Shown here: piece by piece, positions 52,227 to 60,895 of the stretch
How positions within the stretch are numbered: the stretch's first letter is position 1
Layout of the letters: each line of letters opens with the position of its first letter
Assembly: GCA_002305165.1 (NCBI GenBank)
Contig: DBQI01000065.1
Location: 109,707 to 173,706 of the forward strand
DNA from: Armatimonadetes bacterium UBA1398
GTDB lineage: Bacteria; Armatimonadota; Zipacnadia; UBA1398
Direction of reading: 5' to 3'
Length of the DNA stretch: 64,000 nucleotides
Position numbers and translations under genes: made by a program
The notes under the pieces: model-generated
Seen by the model: only the letters and a program-made list of their open reading frames with translations
Databases searched by the model: none
What the model was told of the DNA's origin: nothing

Positions 52227-52387
52227 GGTCCAGTATCCTCCAGACGGTTCGGCGCTGATGGCTGGAGGTTAGGACGGGGAAGGCAACTTCTCCTTCACCG
52301 GAGTCACGGGGACAGGACTCCGCCGGGGCGGGTCGAACACACCCAGTGCAGTCCATCACTCGCTCCGACCAAGGGAGGCACCCACCA

Positions 52388-53716
52388 GTGGCCAAGATCG
52401 CGTTCATCGGTGCGGGGAGCTTCGGCTTCACGCGCACTCTCGTGAAAGACATCCTTACATTCCCCAGCATGGAGGACGCCACCCTCGCCCTCATGGACAT
52501 CAACGAGGAGCGGCTGGAGTACTCCACCAAGGCATGCCAGCGGATCATCGACGAGGGCGGGTACTCCGCCAAGCTGGAACCGACGCTCGACCGCAAGACG
52601 GCCCTACAGGGCGCCGATGGCGTCCTCGTCACCATCCTCGCCGGCGGCGTGGACATATGGGGTCACGACATTGAGATCCCCAAGAAGTACGGCGTCGACA
52701 CCAATGTCGGCGACACGCGCGGGCCCTCGGGCATCTTCCGAGCCCTCCGCACCATCCCCGTCATGGTAAGCATCGCCAAGGACATGGAGCAGGTGTGCCC
52801 ACACGCCATCATGCTCAACTACACGAACCCCATGGCCATGCTGTGCCGGGCCATGCAGCGGGAGACCAAGGTAACCGTCAGCGGCCTGTGCCACAGCGTC
52901 CAGGGGACGGCCGGCATGCTCGCCCACTGGATCGGCGCGCCCATGGACGAGATCCGGTACACCTGCGCGGGCATCAACCACCTCGCCTGGTTCGTGAAGT
53001 ACCTCTGGAACAACGAGGACGCCACCCCCAAGATCCGCGAGGCGATCACCACCCGACCGGAGATCTACAACGAGGAGCTGGTCAGGAACGAGATGTTCCT
53101 CGCCACGGGCTACTACGTCACCGAGTCCTCGGGCCACAACTCCGAGTACAACTGGTGGTTCCGCAAGCGCCCCGACCTCATCGAGAAGTACTGCACCCAC
53201 GGCACGGGCTGGAATCCGGGCCGCTACGCGTACATCCTCGATGAGTACCGGAAGATGGAGCACAGCTGGAAGGATGGCATCATCAGCTGGCTCGAGAACC
53301 CCGAGCCCCTGAACCTCGCCCGGGGCCACGAGTACGCCGCGTCCATCCTCCACGCGTGGCTCGGCGGCGAGCCGTTCTGCTTCAACGGGAACGTGCCGAA
53401 CAAGGGCCTCATCACGAACCTGCCGCCCGACTGCTGCGTCGAGGTCCCGGTCTTCGCGAGCAAGGGCGCCCTGAACTCCGTCCACGTCGGCGACCTGCCT
53501 CAGACCGTCCTCCCGCTCACGAGCACGACGGCGATGGTGGAGGAGATGGCCGTCGAGGCATGCCTCACGGGCAATCCCGAGCTGGTGTTCCAGGCGGTCA
53601 TGTACGACCCGCTGACGGCCGCCGTGCTGTCCCTCGCCGAGGCTCGGGACATGGTCAAGGAGATGCTGAGGCAGAACCAGCCCCATCTCCCGACTTTCGA
53701 CACGGTCGAGTTCTAG
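52388..53716 (+). CDS. Glycoside hydrolase family 4 (alpha-glucosidase/galactosidase/glucuronidase type)
   Basis: 442-residue NAD+- and metal-dependent GH4 enzyme, which cleaves glycosides by an oxidation-elimination mechanism. The N-terminal Rossmann motif is IAFIGAGSFGFTRTLVKD. Family blocks NYTNPMAMLCRAM, VSGLCHSVQGTAGML (the metal-binding Cys-His) and GINHLAWFVKYLWN are intact. Best resemblance is to the AglA/MelA branch. GTG at 52388 follows GGGAGG. Downstream is a long structured region ending in a terminator. Confidence 0.93.
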   Translation: MAKIAFIGAGSFGFTRTLVKDILTFPSMEDATLALMDINEERLEYSTKACQRIIDEGGYSAKLEPTLDRKTALQGADGVLVTILAGGVDIWGHDIEIPKKYGVDTNVGDTRGPSGIFRALRTIPVMVSIAKDMEQVCPHAIMLNYTNPMAMLCRAMQRETKVTVSGLCHSVQGTAGMLAHWIGAPMDEIRYTCAGINHLAWFVKYLWNNEDATPKIREAITTRPEIYNEELVRNEMFLATGYYVTESSGHNSEYNWWFRKRPDLIEKYCTHGTGWNPGRYAYILDEYRKMEHSWKDGIISWLENPEPLNLARGHEYAASILHAWLGGEPFCFNGNVPNKGLITNLPPDCCVEVPVFASKGALNSVHVGDLPQTVLPLTSTTAMVEEMAVEACLTGNPELVFQAVMYDPLTAAVLSLAEARDMVKEMLRQNQPHLPTFDTVEF

Positions 53717-53725
53717 CGCAGTTCT

Positions 53726-54015
53726 CGGCGCGGCCGGCTGGGGTGCGAGGTCCCAGCTCGGAGGAGCTCTGGACGGGGAAGGGGCGGCAGCGCCGTCGCC
53801 GAGACCGGCCGCGCCGCTCAGCCAGCGACCAAACGGAGATACCACTCTCCGTTTGGTGGGATTCGATGTATACGGCTGGGAGGAGGATGGCCGGCCCCGA
53901 GTGACTTGGTGGGCCTGCTGGGTGGCAGAAGGGGTGGTGGGGCACCCGGAACCGGCCGAGGAGTGTAGTTCCCGCTCGGGGGCGTGATCCCCTTCCCTCC
54001 GGGCGTCTTTTTTTT
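53726..54015 (+). ncRNA. Candidate structured non-coding RNA or long structured 3' UTR
   Basis: About 290 bases without a convincing gene but with several perfect stems: cggcgcggccgg (53726-53737) with ccggccgcgccg (53805-53816), 12 bp; gctggg (53737-53742) with cccagc (53752-53757) inside it; and accaaacggaga (53828-53839) with tctccgtttggt (53846-53857), 12 bp with a 6-base loop. It ends in an intrinsic terminator. I checked for the hallmark sequences of RNase P RNA (ggaaagtcc) and tmRNA and found none. No promoter could be placed, so it may be the processed 3' end of the GH4 mRNA. Confidence 0.4.
53973..54015 (+). terminator. Intrinsic (Rho-independent) terminator
   Basis: Ten-bp stem cgctcggggg (53973-53982) with cctccgggcg (53996-54005), two G-T wobbles, a 13-base loop, then tc and eight T (54008-54015). 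It is the only textbook terminator in the window and ends transcripts from the GH4/structured-RNA side. Confidence 0.8.
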
Positions 54016-54023
54016 GCGGGGGT

Positions 54024-54212
54024 CTAGGTCGCCTCCTCGACGATGGCGATCTCCTCGTCGGTGAGCCCGTAGAGGTCGTAGACGAGGCGGTCGATCTGCC
54101 GGTCGGTGGCGTAGTGATCGGCCTGGCTCGCGTAGCGCTCGACGAGCGCCTCCACGGCGCGCTTGGCGTCATCGGGCGCCGTGAGCCGCTCGACGGATCC
54201 TGCTGTGTCCAT
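54024..54212 (-). CDS. Small protein matching the C-terminal tail of restriction-modification specificity domains
   Basis: 62 residues. Its second half, ATDRQIDRLVYDLYGLTDEE followed by I-A-I-V-E, is the motif found at the C-terminal end of many TaqI-like/Eco57I-type DNA methyltransferase-specificity proteins. The large protein is absent, so this is either a stand-alone small gene or the last piece of a lost one. The ATG at 54212 has GGGAGG about 7 bases upstream, which favours a translated gene. An in-frame GTG at 54218 is also possible. It lies head-on to the terminator. Confidence 0.6.
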   Translation of the reverse strand: MDTAGSVERLTAPDDAKRAVEALVERYASQADHYATDRQIDRLVYDLYGLTDEEIAIVEEAT

Positions 54213-54410
54213 GGGCACGCCCTCCCCAGTGCGTCACGTTCGTGGCAAACGCGGCGGGGACGTGCCGGGGGGCAAGGGCTCACGGCCGCTGGCGCGAACC
54301 CACGCAGGGCATCGGGGCCGCCGCGCAGAAAGCAAGGAACCTATCCCTCGGAGAGTACCGTCCAAGGTATACGGTGTATTCCGCCCATCCCATGACCGCT
54401 GGATCAAGTG

Positions 54411-55244
54411 ATGCCGACGGAACAGACTCAAGGCGCCAAGTGGATCCTCTACCAATCTGTTGAGGCCTTCCGTCACGCGACGGCGCTTGACTATGTCGAC
54501 ATGGCGGCGGTCATCGCCATCGCCTACGTCATCCTCGCCGCCCTCGCCCGCACCCGGGCCGGCCGCATGGCGTGGGGCGTCGCCTTCCTCCTCACCCTCT
54601 ACTGGGTCGCCAGCCTGGTCCTGCCCGTGGTCACCTGGCTCATGGGCATGGCCCTCGTCCCTGGCGTCGTGGGGCTCATCATCCTGTTCCAGGGCGAGTT
54701 GCGGACCTTCCTCTCGCACCTCGGCAGCCTCCTCGTGCGCCGCACCACCGTGACCGAGGACACCTGCCACCGGCTCATCGCCGCCTGCCTGCGCATGTCC
54801 CAGGACCGCACGGGCGCGCTCATCGCCATCGAGCGCTCGACGCCGCTCGCCGAGGCCATGGCCACGGGCATCGTCATCGATGCCGAGATCTCGGCCGAGC
54901 TGCTGCGCACCATCTTCATGTCGAGCAGCCCGCTTCACGATGGCGGGGTCATCGTATGCAACCAGCGCCTCGCCGCAGCGGCGTGCCAGTTCCCCACCTC
55001 CACGAACGCCGAGCTGGACGTGACCTTCGGGATGCGTCACCGGGCCGGCATCGGCATCACCGAGTCCTCGGACTGCCTCTGCCTCGTGGTGAGCGAGGAG
55101 ACGGGCGCCGTGTCCTTGGCGGTGGCGGGGGAGATACGGTACGACCTGCCGCGCGAGGAGTTGGAGGCCGTGCTCAGGGGCCTGGTGGGCGAGCAGCCCA
55201 AGCGCGGAGCCCTGTCCATCCGGCGGGAGGTGAGGGATGACTAA
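54411..55244 (+). CDS. cdaA: Diadenylate cyclase CdaA
   Basis: Makes the second messenger c-di-AMP from two ATP. 277 residues. Three membrane helices (about residues 24-100) precede the DAC domain. The active-site elements are SSPLHDGGVIVCNQRLAAAA, where the usual D-G-A is D-G-G, and GMRHRAGIGITE, where the R-H-R motif is intact but the preceding T is M. VVSEETGAVSLAVAGE follows. Start ATG at 54411 (a GTG at 54408 is adjacent). cdaR overlaps its 3' end by 8 bases; the common third partner glmM is absent. Confidence 0.93.
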   Translation: MPTEQTQGAKWILYQSVEAFRHATALDYVDMAAVIAIAYVILAALARTRAGRMAWGVAFLLTLYWVASLVLPVVTWLMGMALVPGVVGLIILFQGELRTFLSHLGSLLVRRTTVTEDTCHRLIAACLRMSQDRTGALIAIERSTPLAEAMATGIVIDAEISAELLRTIFMSSSPLHDGGVIVCNQRLAAAACQFPTSTNAELDVTFGMRHRAGIGITESSDCLCLVVSEETGAVSLAVAGEIRYDLPREELEAVLRGLVGEQPKRGALSIRREVRDD

Positions 55245-56226
55245 CGGATCACCCGTGGCCGGCGGCGACTCCTGGTTCGGCGCGCGTCTGGCGAGCCTCC
55301 CCATCGGCCGGGTCGCCCTCGCCGTGCTGGTGGGGCTGGGCATCTGGCTCGCCCGCACCATCGCCGACAACCCGGTCGAGTCCTACAAGGCGACCCTCGA
55401 GGTGACCGTGCGCGGCCAGGATGAGAAGGTGCCTTCGGAGCCCACCCTGGAGCCCTCCCAGGTCACCGTGACCATCGTGGGCCAGCGCAAGAACATCCGC
55501 GCCTACGAGGACGGCACCCTCTCCCTCCGGGCGAGCGTGCAGTTCGACCAGATGACGGAGAGCACAGGGCAGATCCCCGTCGAGATCACGCCCCTCGTCG
55601 AGGGGGTGCGGGTGGACACACTCAGCCCTGAACGCGTGGCCTACACGGTGAAGGCCCTCGACGTGAAGACCGTCCCCGTCAACGTGGAGGTCGTCCCCCA
55701 GCGCGATCCCGGCATGCCCGCGCCCATCGTTCTCCCCGACCGGGTGACCGTGCGAGGCGAGAAGGCCGTGGTGGAGCGGATCGTGGCCGTGCAGGCCTTC
55801 GTCAGGGAGTTCGACCTCGCCCAGCGCGTGGTCGATGAGGTGGGAGTGCGGCCCATCGCCGCCGATGGATCGTACCTACCGCGGAACCGGGTGGAGATCG
55901 ACCCGCAGTACGTCATGGTTCAGCTTCCCGCCCAGGCCACCAGCAACTGGGTCGAGGTGCGGCCCGAGATCGTGGGCGAGCCGGCCGAGGGCTATGAGGT
56001 CCGTGGCGTCACCGTGCACCCCCAGTCCGTGGAGGTCTCGGGCGCCCGCACCGCCCTGGAGGCCCTGGGCGGCCGGATCGCAACCGATGCGGTCGAGGTG
56101 CAGGGCCGCACGGGCCGGTTCCAGTCCAGCGTCAGCCTCCGGCCCCCCGAGGGCGTGGTGCCCAGCGACATCAATACCGTGACGGTGACCGTGGACATCG
56201 GCCCCGTGGACGAGCCATCAGGCTAG
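55237..56226 (+). CDS. cdaR: CdaR/YbbR-domain protein, regulator of CdaA
   Basis: 329 residues. One membrane helix near the N terminus (RVALAVLVGLGIWLARTIA) anchors an extracytoplasmic part made of about three YbbR repeats: PSQVTVTIVGQRKNIRAYED, LPDRVTVRGEKAVVERIVAV and VHPQSVEVSGARTALEALGG carry the repeated x-V-x-V-x-G core. In Firmicutes the CdaR partner modulates c-di-AMP production by CdaA. Its start overlaps cdaA, so the pair is co-translated. The stop overlaps the convergent hemW end by 9 bases. Confidence 0.9.
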   Translation: MTNGSPVAGGDSWFGARLASLPIGRVALAVLVGLGIWLARTIADNPVESYKATLEVTVRGQDEKVPSEPTLEPSQVTVTIVGQRKNIRAYEDGTLSLRASVQFDQMTESTGQIPVEITPLVEGVRVDTLSPERVAYTVKALDVKTVPVNVEVVPQRDPGMPAPIVLPDRVTVRGEKAVVERIVAVQAFVREFDLAQRVVDEVGVRPIAADGSYLPRNRVEIDPQYVMVQLPAQATSNWVEVRPEIVGEPAEGYEVRGVTVHPQSVEVSGARTALEALGGRIATDAVEVQGRTGRFQSSVSLRPPEGVVPSDINTVTVTVDIGPVDEPSG

Positions 56227-57348
56227 AGCGCGGATCACCGAATCACCCAGGGGCAAGCCCTGGCGAGTGAGGCGCAGCCTGCCTTCGATCCGCTCCAGCC
56301 ATCCGAGGGCCTCTTGGCTCGCCACCCGGTCCTCGAAGCCCGCCTCGCCGGCCTTGGTCGCCAGCCGCGTCAGCTCCTCCAGTCCCACGCCGGCGCGCAT
56401 CCGCAGCCCCAACATCAGGGTCTCCAGGTAACGCGTCTGGGGCGTCTCGGCCTCCCGACCCGCCTCGGGCGCGGCCCCCGCCTCCACGCGGCCGACGTAC
56501 GCCGTGGGGTCGGGGACGTTCCATCGCCGCTCACCACCGATGTAGGAGTGAGCCGAGGCGCCGTAGCCGGTGTACTCCTGGCGGCGCCAGTAGGCCAGGT
56601 TGTGGCGGGATGCGTGGCCGGGGCGCGCGAAGTTGGAGATCTCATAGCGGCGGAGCCCGGCGGCTTCGAGGGTGTCGCCGACGGCTTCGAACATGGCGCG
56701 CTGCAGGCCGGGGTCGGGAGGGGGCGTGAGGCCCTGGGAGACGCGGGCGTGGAGAGGCGTGCCCTCCTCCAGGGTGAGGCAGTAGGCGGAGACGTGGGAG
56801 GCCCCGCTCTCGACGGCCAACTGGGCGTCTCGGATGGCCTGTTCGAGGCTCTGGCCCATGACACCGAACATCAGGTCGAGGGACCAGGTTGGGAACCTCC
56901 GCGCGACCGCAAGCGCTTGCAGGGACTCCGCTGAGCTATGGATGCGCTCTAACGATCTCAGAACGGCGCCATCGAAGCTCTGAACCCCCACGGATACGCG
57001 GTTCACGCCGGAATCGAGCAAAACCTCAGCGAAGTGGGGTTTAAAGGCCCCTGGATTGGCCTCAATCGTGACTTCGGCGTCGGGACGCACCTCGTGGCGG
57101 GACCGCACCCACTCGACGACCCGTCCGAGGCGCTCCGGGCCCAGCGTCGTCGGCGTCCCTCCCCCGATGTAGACGGTGGCCACGGGTCGTCCCGCCGGTG
57201 CGAGGGTGTCGATCTCGCCTCGGAGGGCGTCCAGGTAACGATCAGCCAGGCCGTCGTGGTAGCGGACGGAGGCGAAGTCGCAATAGGGGCACTTGCGGAG
57301 GCAGAAGGGGATGTGGACGTAGACGCCGAGGCCCGGCTCCGGGCTCAT
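56218..57348 (-). CDS. hemW: Radical SAM haem chaperone HemW-like protein
   Basis: 376 residues. The [4Fe-4S] radical-SAM motif is HIPFCLRKCPYCDFASVRYH (C-x3-C-x2-C). YIGGGTPTTL, VSVGVQSFDGAVL and the HemW-type YEISNFARPGHASRHNLAYW follow, separating it from coproporphyrinogen dehydrogenase HemN. HemW inserts haem into respiratory proteins. ATG at 57348 lies two bases after the lepA stop, so both are one transcript; a longer reading crossing lepA was rejected. Confidence 0.92.
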   Translation of the reverse strand: MSPEPGLGVYVHIPFCLRKCPYCDFASVRYHDGLADRYLDALRGEIDTLAPAGRPVATVYIGGGTPTTLGPERLGRVVEWVRSRHEVRPDAEVTIEANPGAFKPHFAEVLLDSGVNRVSVGVQSFDGAVLRSLERIHSSAESLQALAVARRFPTWSLDLMFGVMGQSLEQAIRDAQLAVESGASHVSAYCLTLEEGTPLHARVSQGLTPPPDPGLQRAMFEAVGDTLEAAGLRRYEISNFARPGHASRHNLAYWRRQEYTGYGASAHSYIGGERRWNVPDPTAYVGRVEAGAAPEAGREAETPQTRYLETLMLGLRMRAGVGLEELTRLATKAGEAGFEDRVASQEALGWLERIEGRLRLTRQGLPLGDSVIRALA

Positions 57349-57350
57349 GG

Positions 57351-59156
57351 CTAGTCGTCCCGCTTGAGGATCGCCATGAAGGCCTCCTGGGAGACCTCGA
57401 CGGAGCCGATCATCTTCAGCCGCTTCTTGCCTTCCTTCTGCCGCTCGAGAAGCTTCCGCTTGCGGGTGATGTCGCCGCCGTAGCACTTGGCGGTGACGTT
57501 CTTGCGGAAGGGCGAGATAGAGGAGGCGGCGATGACCTTGCGTCCCAGGGCGGCCTGGATCTTGACCTTGAACTGCTGCCTGGGGAGGACTTCCTTCATG
57601 CGGTCCACGATCTCCCGCCCACGCTCGTAGGCCCGGCTGCGGTGGACGACGGCGGTGAGGGCGTCGACCCGCTGCTCGTTGATGAGGATGTCGAGCCGCA
57701 CCATATCGGACTCGCGGTAGCCGAGGATCTCATAGTCCATGGTGGCGTAGCCACGGGAGCGGGACTTGAGGGAGTCGAAGAAGTCGACGATGACCTCGGC
57801 GAGGGGCAGCTCGTAGGTGATGTGGACCCGTCCGCTCTCGCCGTAGCGCATGTCGACGAAGGTGCCGCGGCGGGACTCGCAGAGGTCCATGCAGGCCCCG
57901 ACGAACTCCTCGGGGGTCATTATGACCATCTTGACGTAGGGTTCCTCGATGGACTCCAGGAGGGTCGGCTCGGGGAAGTCGGCGGGGTTGTCGATGGTGC
58001 GAGACGTCCGGTCGCTCATGTTCGCGCGGTAGACAACGTTAGGGCATGTGGCGATGAGGGCGAGGTCGAACTCGCGCTCGAGCCGCTCCTGGACGATCTC
58101 GAGGTGGAGGAGGCCGAGGAAGCCGGCTCGGAAGCCGAAGCCGAGGGCCTCGGAGGACTCGCGCTCGAAGGTGAGGGCGGCGTCGTTGAGCTGGAGCTTC
58201 TCAAGGGCGTCGCGCAGGTCATCGTGGTCCTTGTTCTCCACCGGGTAGAGGCCGCAGAAGACGACGGGCTTGACGACCCGGTATCCGGGGAGCGGCTCGG
58301 TGGCGGGCGTGGTGGCGCTCGTGATCGTGTCGCCGACGCGGAGGTCGCGGACATTCTTGACGCCGGCGGAGACGTAGCCCACATCGCCCGTGGAGAGCTG
58401 CTGGACGGGGAACATCTCGGGATCGAAGATGCCGACCTGCTCCACGTCATGGACCTGCTTGCCCTGCATGAGCTTGATCCGGTCCTTGGCGGTGATGGAG
58501 CCATCGACGACCCGGATGAAGCCGATGACGCCCTGGTGGGGGTCGTACTTGGAGTCGAAGACGAGGGCGCGCAGGGCCGCCTCGGTATCGCCTTTGGGCG
58601 GCGGGACGCGATCGACGATGGCGTCCAAGACCTCGCGGCAGCCCTCGCCCGTCTTCGCGCTGACGAGGAGGGCGTCGTCGGGGATCAGGCCCAGCTCATC
58701 GAAGATCTCCTGCTTGACCACGTCTGGCCGGGCGCCGGGGAGGTCGATCTTGTTGATGACCGGGATGACCTCCAGGTCATGCTCCAGGGCCAGGAGGTAG
58801 TTGGCGACAGTCTGGGCCTCGACCCCCTGGGCGGCATCGACGACGAGGATGGCGGCCTCGCAGGCGGCGAGGGCTCGGCTGACCTCGTAGGTGAAGTCCA
58901 CATGGCCGGGGGTGTCGATGAGGTTCAGGACATAGGGCTGGCCATCGCGGCCGGTGTGCTCGAGGCGGACGGCGCTCGCCTTGATGGTGATGCCACGCTC
59001 GCGCTCGAGGTCCATCTGGTCGAGGTACTGCTCCCGCATCTGGCCCCCGCTGACGCGGCCGGTGATCTCGAGGAGCCGGTCGGCGAGAGTGGACTTGCCG
59101 TGGTCGATGTGGGCCACGATGCAGAAGTTGCGTATCCTCTGGGTCGTCTCGCTCAA
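57351..59156 (-). CDS. lepA: Elongation factor 4 (LepA)
   Basis: Ribosome-associated translational GTPase, 601 residues, normal length. TTG start at 59156 with GGAGGG upstream gives the usual LepA beginning, TTQRIRNFCIVAHIDHGKST (P-loop). Further motifs: RERGITIKASAV, DTPGHVDF and NKIDLPGA. The C-terminal EF4 domain has KCYGGDITRKRKLLERQKEG and ends GSVEVSQEAFMAILKRDD, both conserved. A longer frame to 59264 adds a poor low-complexity N terminus. Upstream is an extended -10 promoter; hemW follows. Confidence 0.97.
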   Translation of the reverse strand: MSETTQRIRNFCIVAHIDHGKSTLADRLLEITGRVSGGQMREQYLDQMDLERERGITIKASAVRLEHTGRDGQPYVLNLIDTPGHVDFTYEVSRALAACEAAILVVDAAQGVEAQTVANYLLALEHDLEVIPVINKIDLPGARPDVVKQEIFDELGLIPDDALLVSAKTGEGCREVLDAIVDRVPPPKGDTEAALRALVFDSKYDPHQGVIGFIRVVDGSITAKDRIKLMQGKQVHDVEQVGIFDPEMFPVQQLSTGDVGYVSAGVKNVRDLRVGDTITSATTPATEPLPGYRVVKPVVFCGLYPVENKDHDDLRDALEKLQLNDAALTFERESSEALGFGFRAGFLGLLHLEIVQERLEREFDLALIATCPNVVYRANMSDRTSRTIDNPADFPEPTLLESIEEPYVKMVIMTPEEFVGACMDLCESRRGTFVDMRYGESGRVHITYELPLAEVIVDFFDSLKSRSRGYATMDYEILGYRESDMVRLDILINEQRVDALTAVVHRSRAYERGREIVDRMKEVLPRQQFKVKIQAALGRKVIAASSISPFRKNVTAKCYGGDITRKRKLLERQKEGKKRLKMIGSVEVSQEAFMAILKRDD

Positions 59157-59338
59157 GCCCTGCCCTCCAGCTCGGCTCTGCTTCCCGCCTCCGTGCGTGG
59201 GGGGCGCCCCTGGCGCGGAGGAGGCGTGGGGGTACACGCCGTCTTTGCCGGGGTCGTTAGGCACGCCCGAGCCGCCGCGGACCGCGGCCTAGGGGAGCTG
59301 GCGGCGGAATCGGCGGTCTCGTGGGTCGCAGTCGACGG

Positions 59339-59347
59339 ATTATAGCA
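59339..59347 (-). promoter_or_regulatory. Extended -10 promoter of lepA-hemW
   Basis: Minus strand TGCTATAAT (59347-59339): perfect TATAAT with the TGn extension, 183 bases upstream of the lepA start. No -35 match at the right spacing, which extended -10 promoters can do without. Confidence 0.6.
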
Positions 59348-59382
59348 TACGGGTCCGGCGGGGGCCGAGACCAGCGCCATGA

Positions 59383-59401
59383 GCCGGCCACGAGGGCCGG
59401 C
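59383..59401 (-). terminator. GC hairpin after the Gly-rich secreted gene
   Basis: gccggcc (59383-59389), loop acgag, ggccggc (59395-59401), 28 bases past the stop of the gene starting near 60103. No T-run; possible terminator between it and the lepA promoter. Confidence 0.4.
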
Positions 59402-59428
59402 CCATGGTATAGGAATGTGGCAGTGGAG

Positions 59429-60103
59429 CTACTGGCCCTGGAGGGACCGAGCGCGCAGGGCGCTCAGGCGCCTGATCTCGGCCTCGAGGGCGGTGGTGTC
59501 CTGACCGGCGTTCCGGGCGGCCAGGAGCTGCTGGTGGGTGCGGCGAACCATGTTGTTCAGGGTGGACAGGTTCAGGCCGGCGGACGCATCGGGGGTGTAG
59601 CCGGGTCCGCGGCGGTAGCCCGCGCCGAAGCGTGGGCCGTAACCCGCGCCATAGCCGGGTCCGCCACCGTAGCCGCGCCATCCGGCACGCGGCCCAGCGC
59701 CGTACCCGTACCCCCTGGGTGCGCCGAAGCGTCCACCCATGCCGGCGGCTCCATCGAGCCCGAAGGCATAGGGTCCGGCGCCGATGCAGAGGCCGGCCTG
59801 CTCGTTGAGGGCCTGGAGCTGGTCGCGGAGCCGCTGGATCTCAGCCTGGACGGCGGTGGTGTCGGCACCCTGGTTGGTCAGGACCCGCAGGTCCCACTGG
59901 GCGCGGCGTATAGCTTGATAGGTATCGGCGATGGCGGCCTCGAGGGCGGGGTCGCCGACCTGGTTGATCCGTCCCTGCCAGCCGTGCCCGCCCAGGCCGG
60001 GGCCGTAGGGGCCCTGCCATCCGGGTCCCTGGGCGACGGCGGCCACGGAGGCGAGTCCGAGGACGGCGGCGACCAGCGCGAGGTGTTTTGCGGACTTGGT
60101 CAT
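59429..60103 (-). CDS. Secreted glycine-rich protein with duplicated helical hairpin
   Basis: About 224 residues with a signal peptide (HLALVAAVLGLASVAAVA). A central Gly/Tyr-rich segment (GYGYGAGPRAGWRGYGGG) separates two helical hairpins that are copies of each other: TNQGADTTAVQAEIQRLRDQ and RNAGQDTTALEAEIRRLSAL. The pattern resembles small periplasmic Spy/CpxP-like stress proteins, but no family is firmly recognised. I chose the ATG at 60103; an ATG at 60112 is also possible. Confidence 0.65.
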   Translation of the reverse strand: MTKSAKHLALVAAVLGLASVAAVAQGPGWQGPYGPGLGGHGWQGRINQVGDPALEAAIADTYQAIRRAQWDLRVLTNQGADTTAVQAEIQRLRDQLQALNEQAGLCIGAGPYAFGLDGAAGMGGRFGAPRGYGYGAGPRAGWRGYGGGPGYGAGYGPRFGAGYRRGPGYTPDASAGLNLSTLNNMVRRTHQQLLAARNAGQDTTALEAEIRRLSALRARSLQGQ

Positions 60104-60444
60104 GTTCCTCATCTCCCTCAGGGCATCGAGCCCCGCTCACAGAGTCATTCTTGGTAGCGTGTCCACTGATGATGACGCGCAGCATAGGAGCGGTATTCCA
60201 CAGCGCGCGTACATAGATGATACCCCGAATCGGGGACGGGTTGTGGATGGGGTGAGGCGCTACGGGCGGTGTGGCGATTGGGCTGCTGGTTGATGCCCGC
60301 CCGTCGTGGTGATCCTCTCGTTACCATTCGGAACCTCCTCACGGAGTTCGGCCCTATAAGGTAGGAGTGGCCGCGGCGGCGGGGAAGGGGCCGTTGACGC
60401 CACGGTCGGGCAGTGGGCCCGACTCACTGAGGAGGACGGAACCC
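60104..60444. other. Divergent intergenic region, 341 bases
   Basis: Lies between the Gly-rich gene (minus) and the 95-residue gene (plus). It contains a short stem ccccg-aat-cggg (60223-60235) and scattered TATA-like hexamers (ctataagg near 60352), but no pair of -35/-10 elements at usual spacing could be placed on either strand. No gene seen. Confidence 0.4.
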
Positions 60445-60732
60445 ATGAAGAACCTCACGCTCACGCACGTACTGCTCTTCTTCGTGCTCGCGGCGCTGGT
60501 GATGAATCTGGCAGTGATGCTCCAGAGTCCGGCGCGGGCGGCGGCGGACGACCTCAGCGACGTGGTTCGGCAACTCGATAGGATGAACGGGACGCTGCGG
60601 GATATGTCCAAGGAGCTGGATGGCATCAACGCCGGGATCGGGGAGATCGCGGACGCGGACCTCTTCGACCTCCGAGCCAGTTCGGCCGCCGGCGCCTCGA
60701 ACGGTCTCCCGGTCGTGGTGGTGGGGCGCTAG
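60445..60732 (+). CDS. Small membrane-anchored protein of unknown function
   Basis: 95 residues. One N-terminal membrane helix or uncleaved signal (HVLLFFVLAALVMNLAVML) precedes a polar coiled segment (DVVRQLDRMNGTLRDMSKEL) and a short hydrophobic end (GLPVVVVGR). ATG at 60445 follows GAGGAGG, so translation should be efficient. No family recognised. Confidence 0.65.
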   Translation: MKNLTLTHVLLFFVLAALVMNLAVMLQSPARAAADDLSDVVRQLDRMNGTLRDMSKELDGINAGIGEIADADLFDLRASSAAGASNGLPVVVVGR

Positions 60733-60895
60733 AGCGGTCGCGGAAGCTCCCTCGCACGGGACGCGAAGCGGAATCCGGAGCCACAGGAGGAGTGGAGACC
60801 GAGAGAGCGCATTATGAGGGGGTATGCTCCATACCTGCAATCTCGGGGGCGCTAGGCGTCCCCTAGTTTCCTGGCACCTGGAAGGAGGCCCACCA

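Noticed and set aside
53726..54015. RNase P RNA or tmRNA
   Set aside because: Lacks the conserved ggaaagtcc core of RNase P RNA and the tRNA-like ends of tmRNA.
57198..59345. 715-codon plus-strand frame opposite lepA
   Set aside because: Antisense shadow of lepA with Gly/Asp/Val-rich composition.
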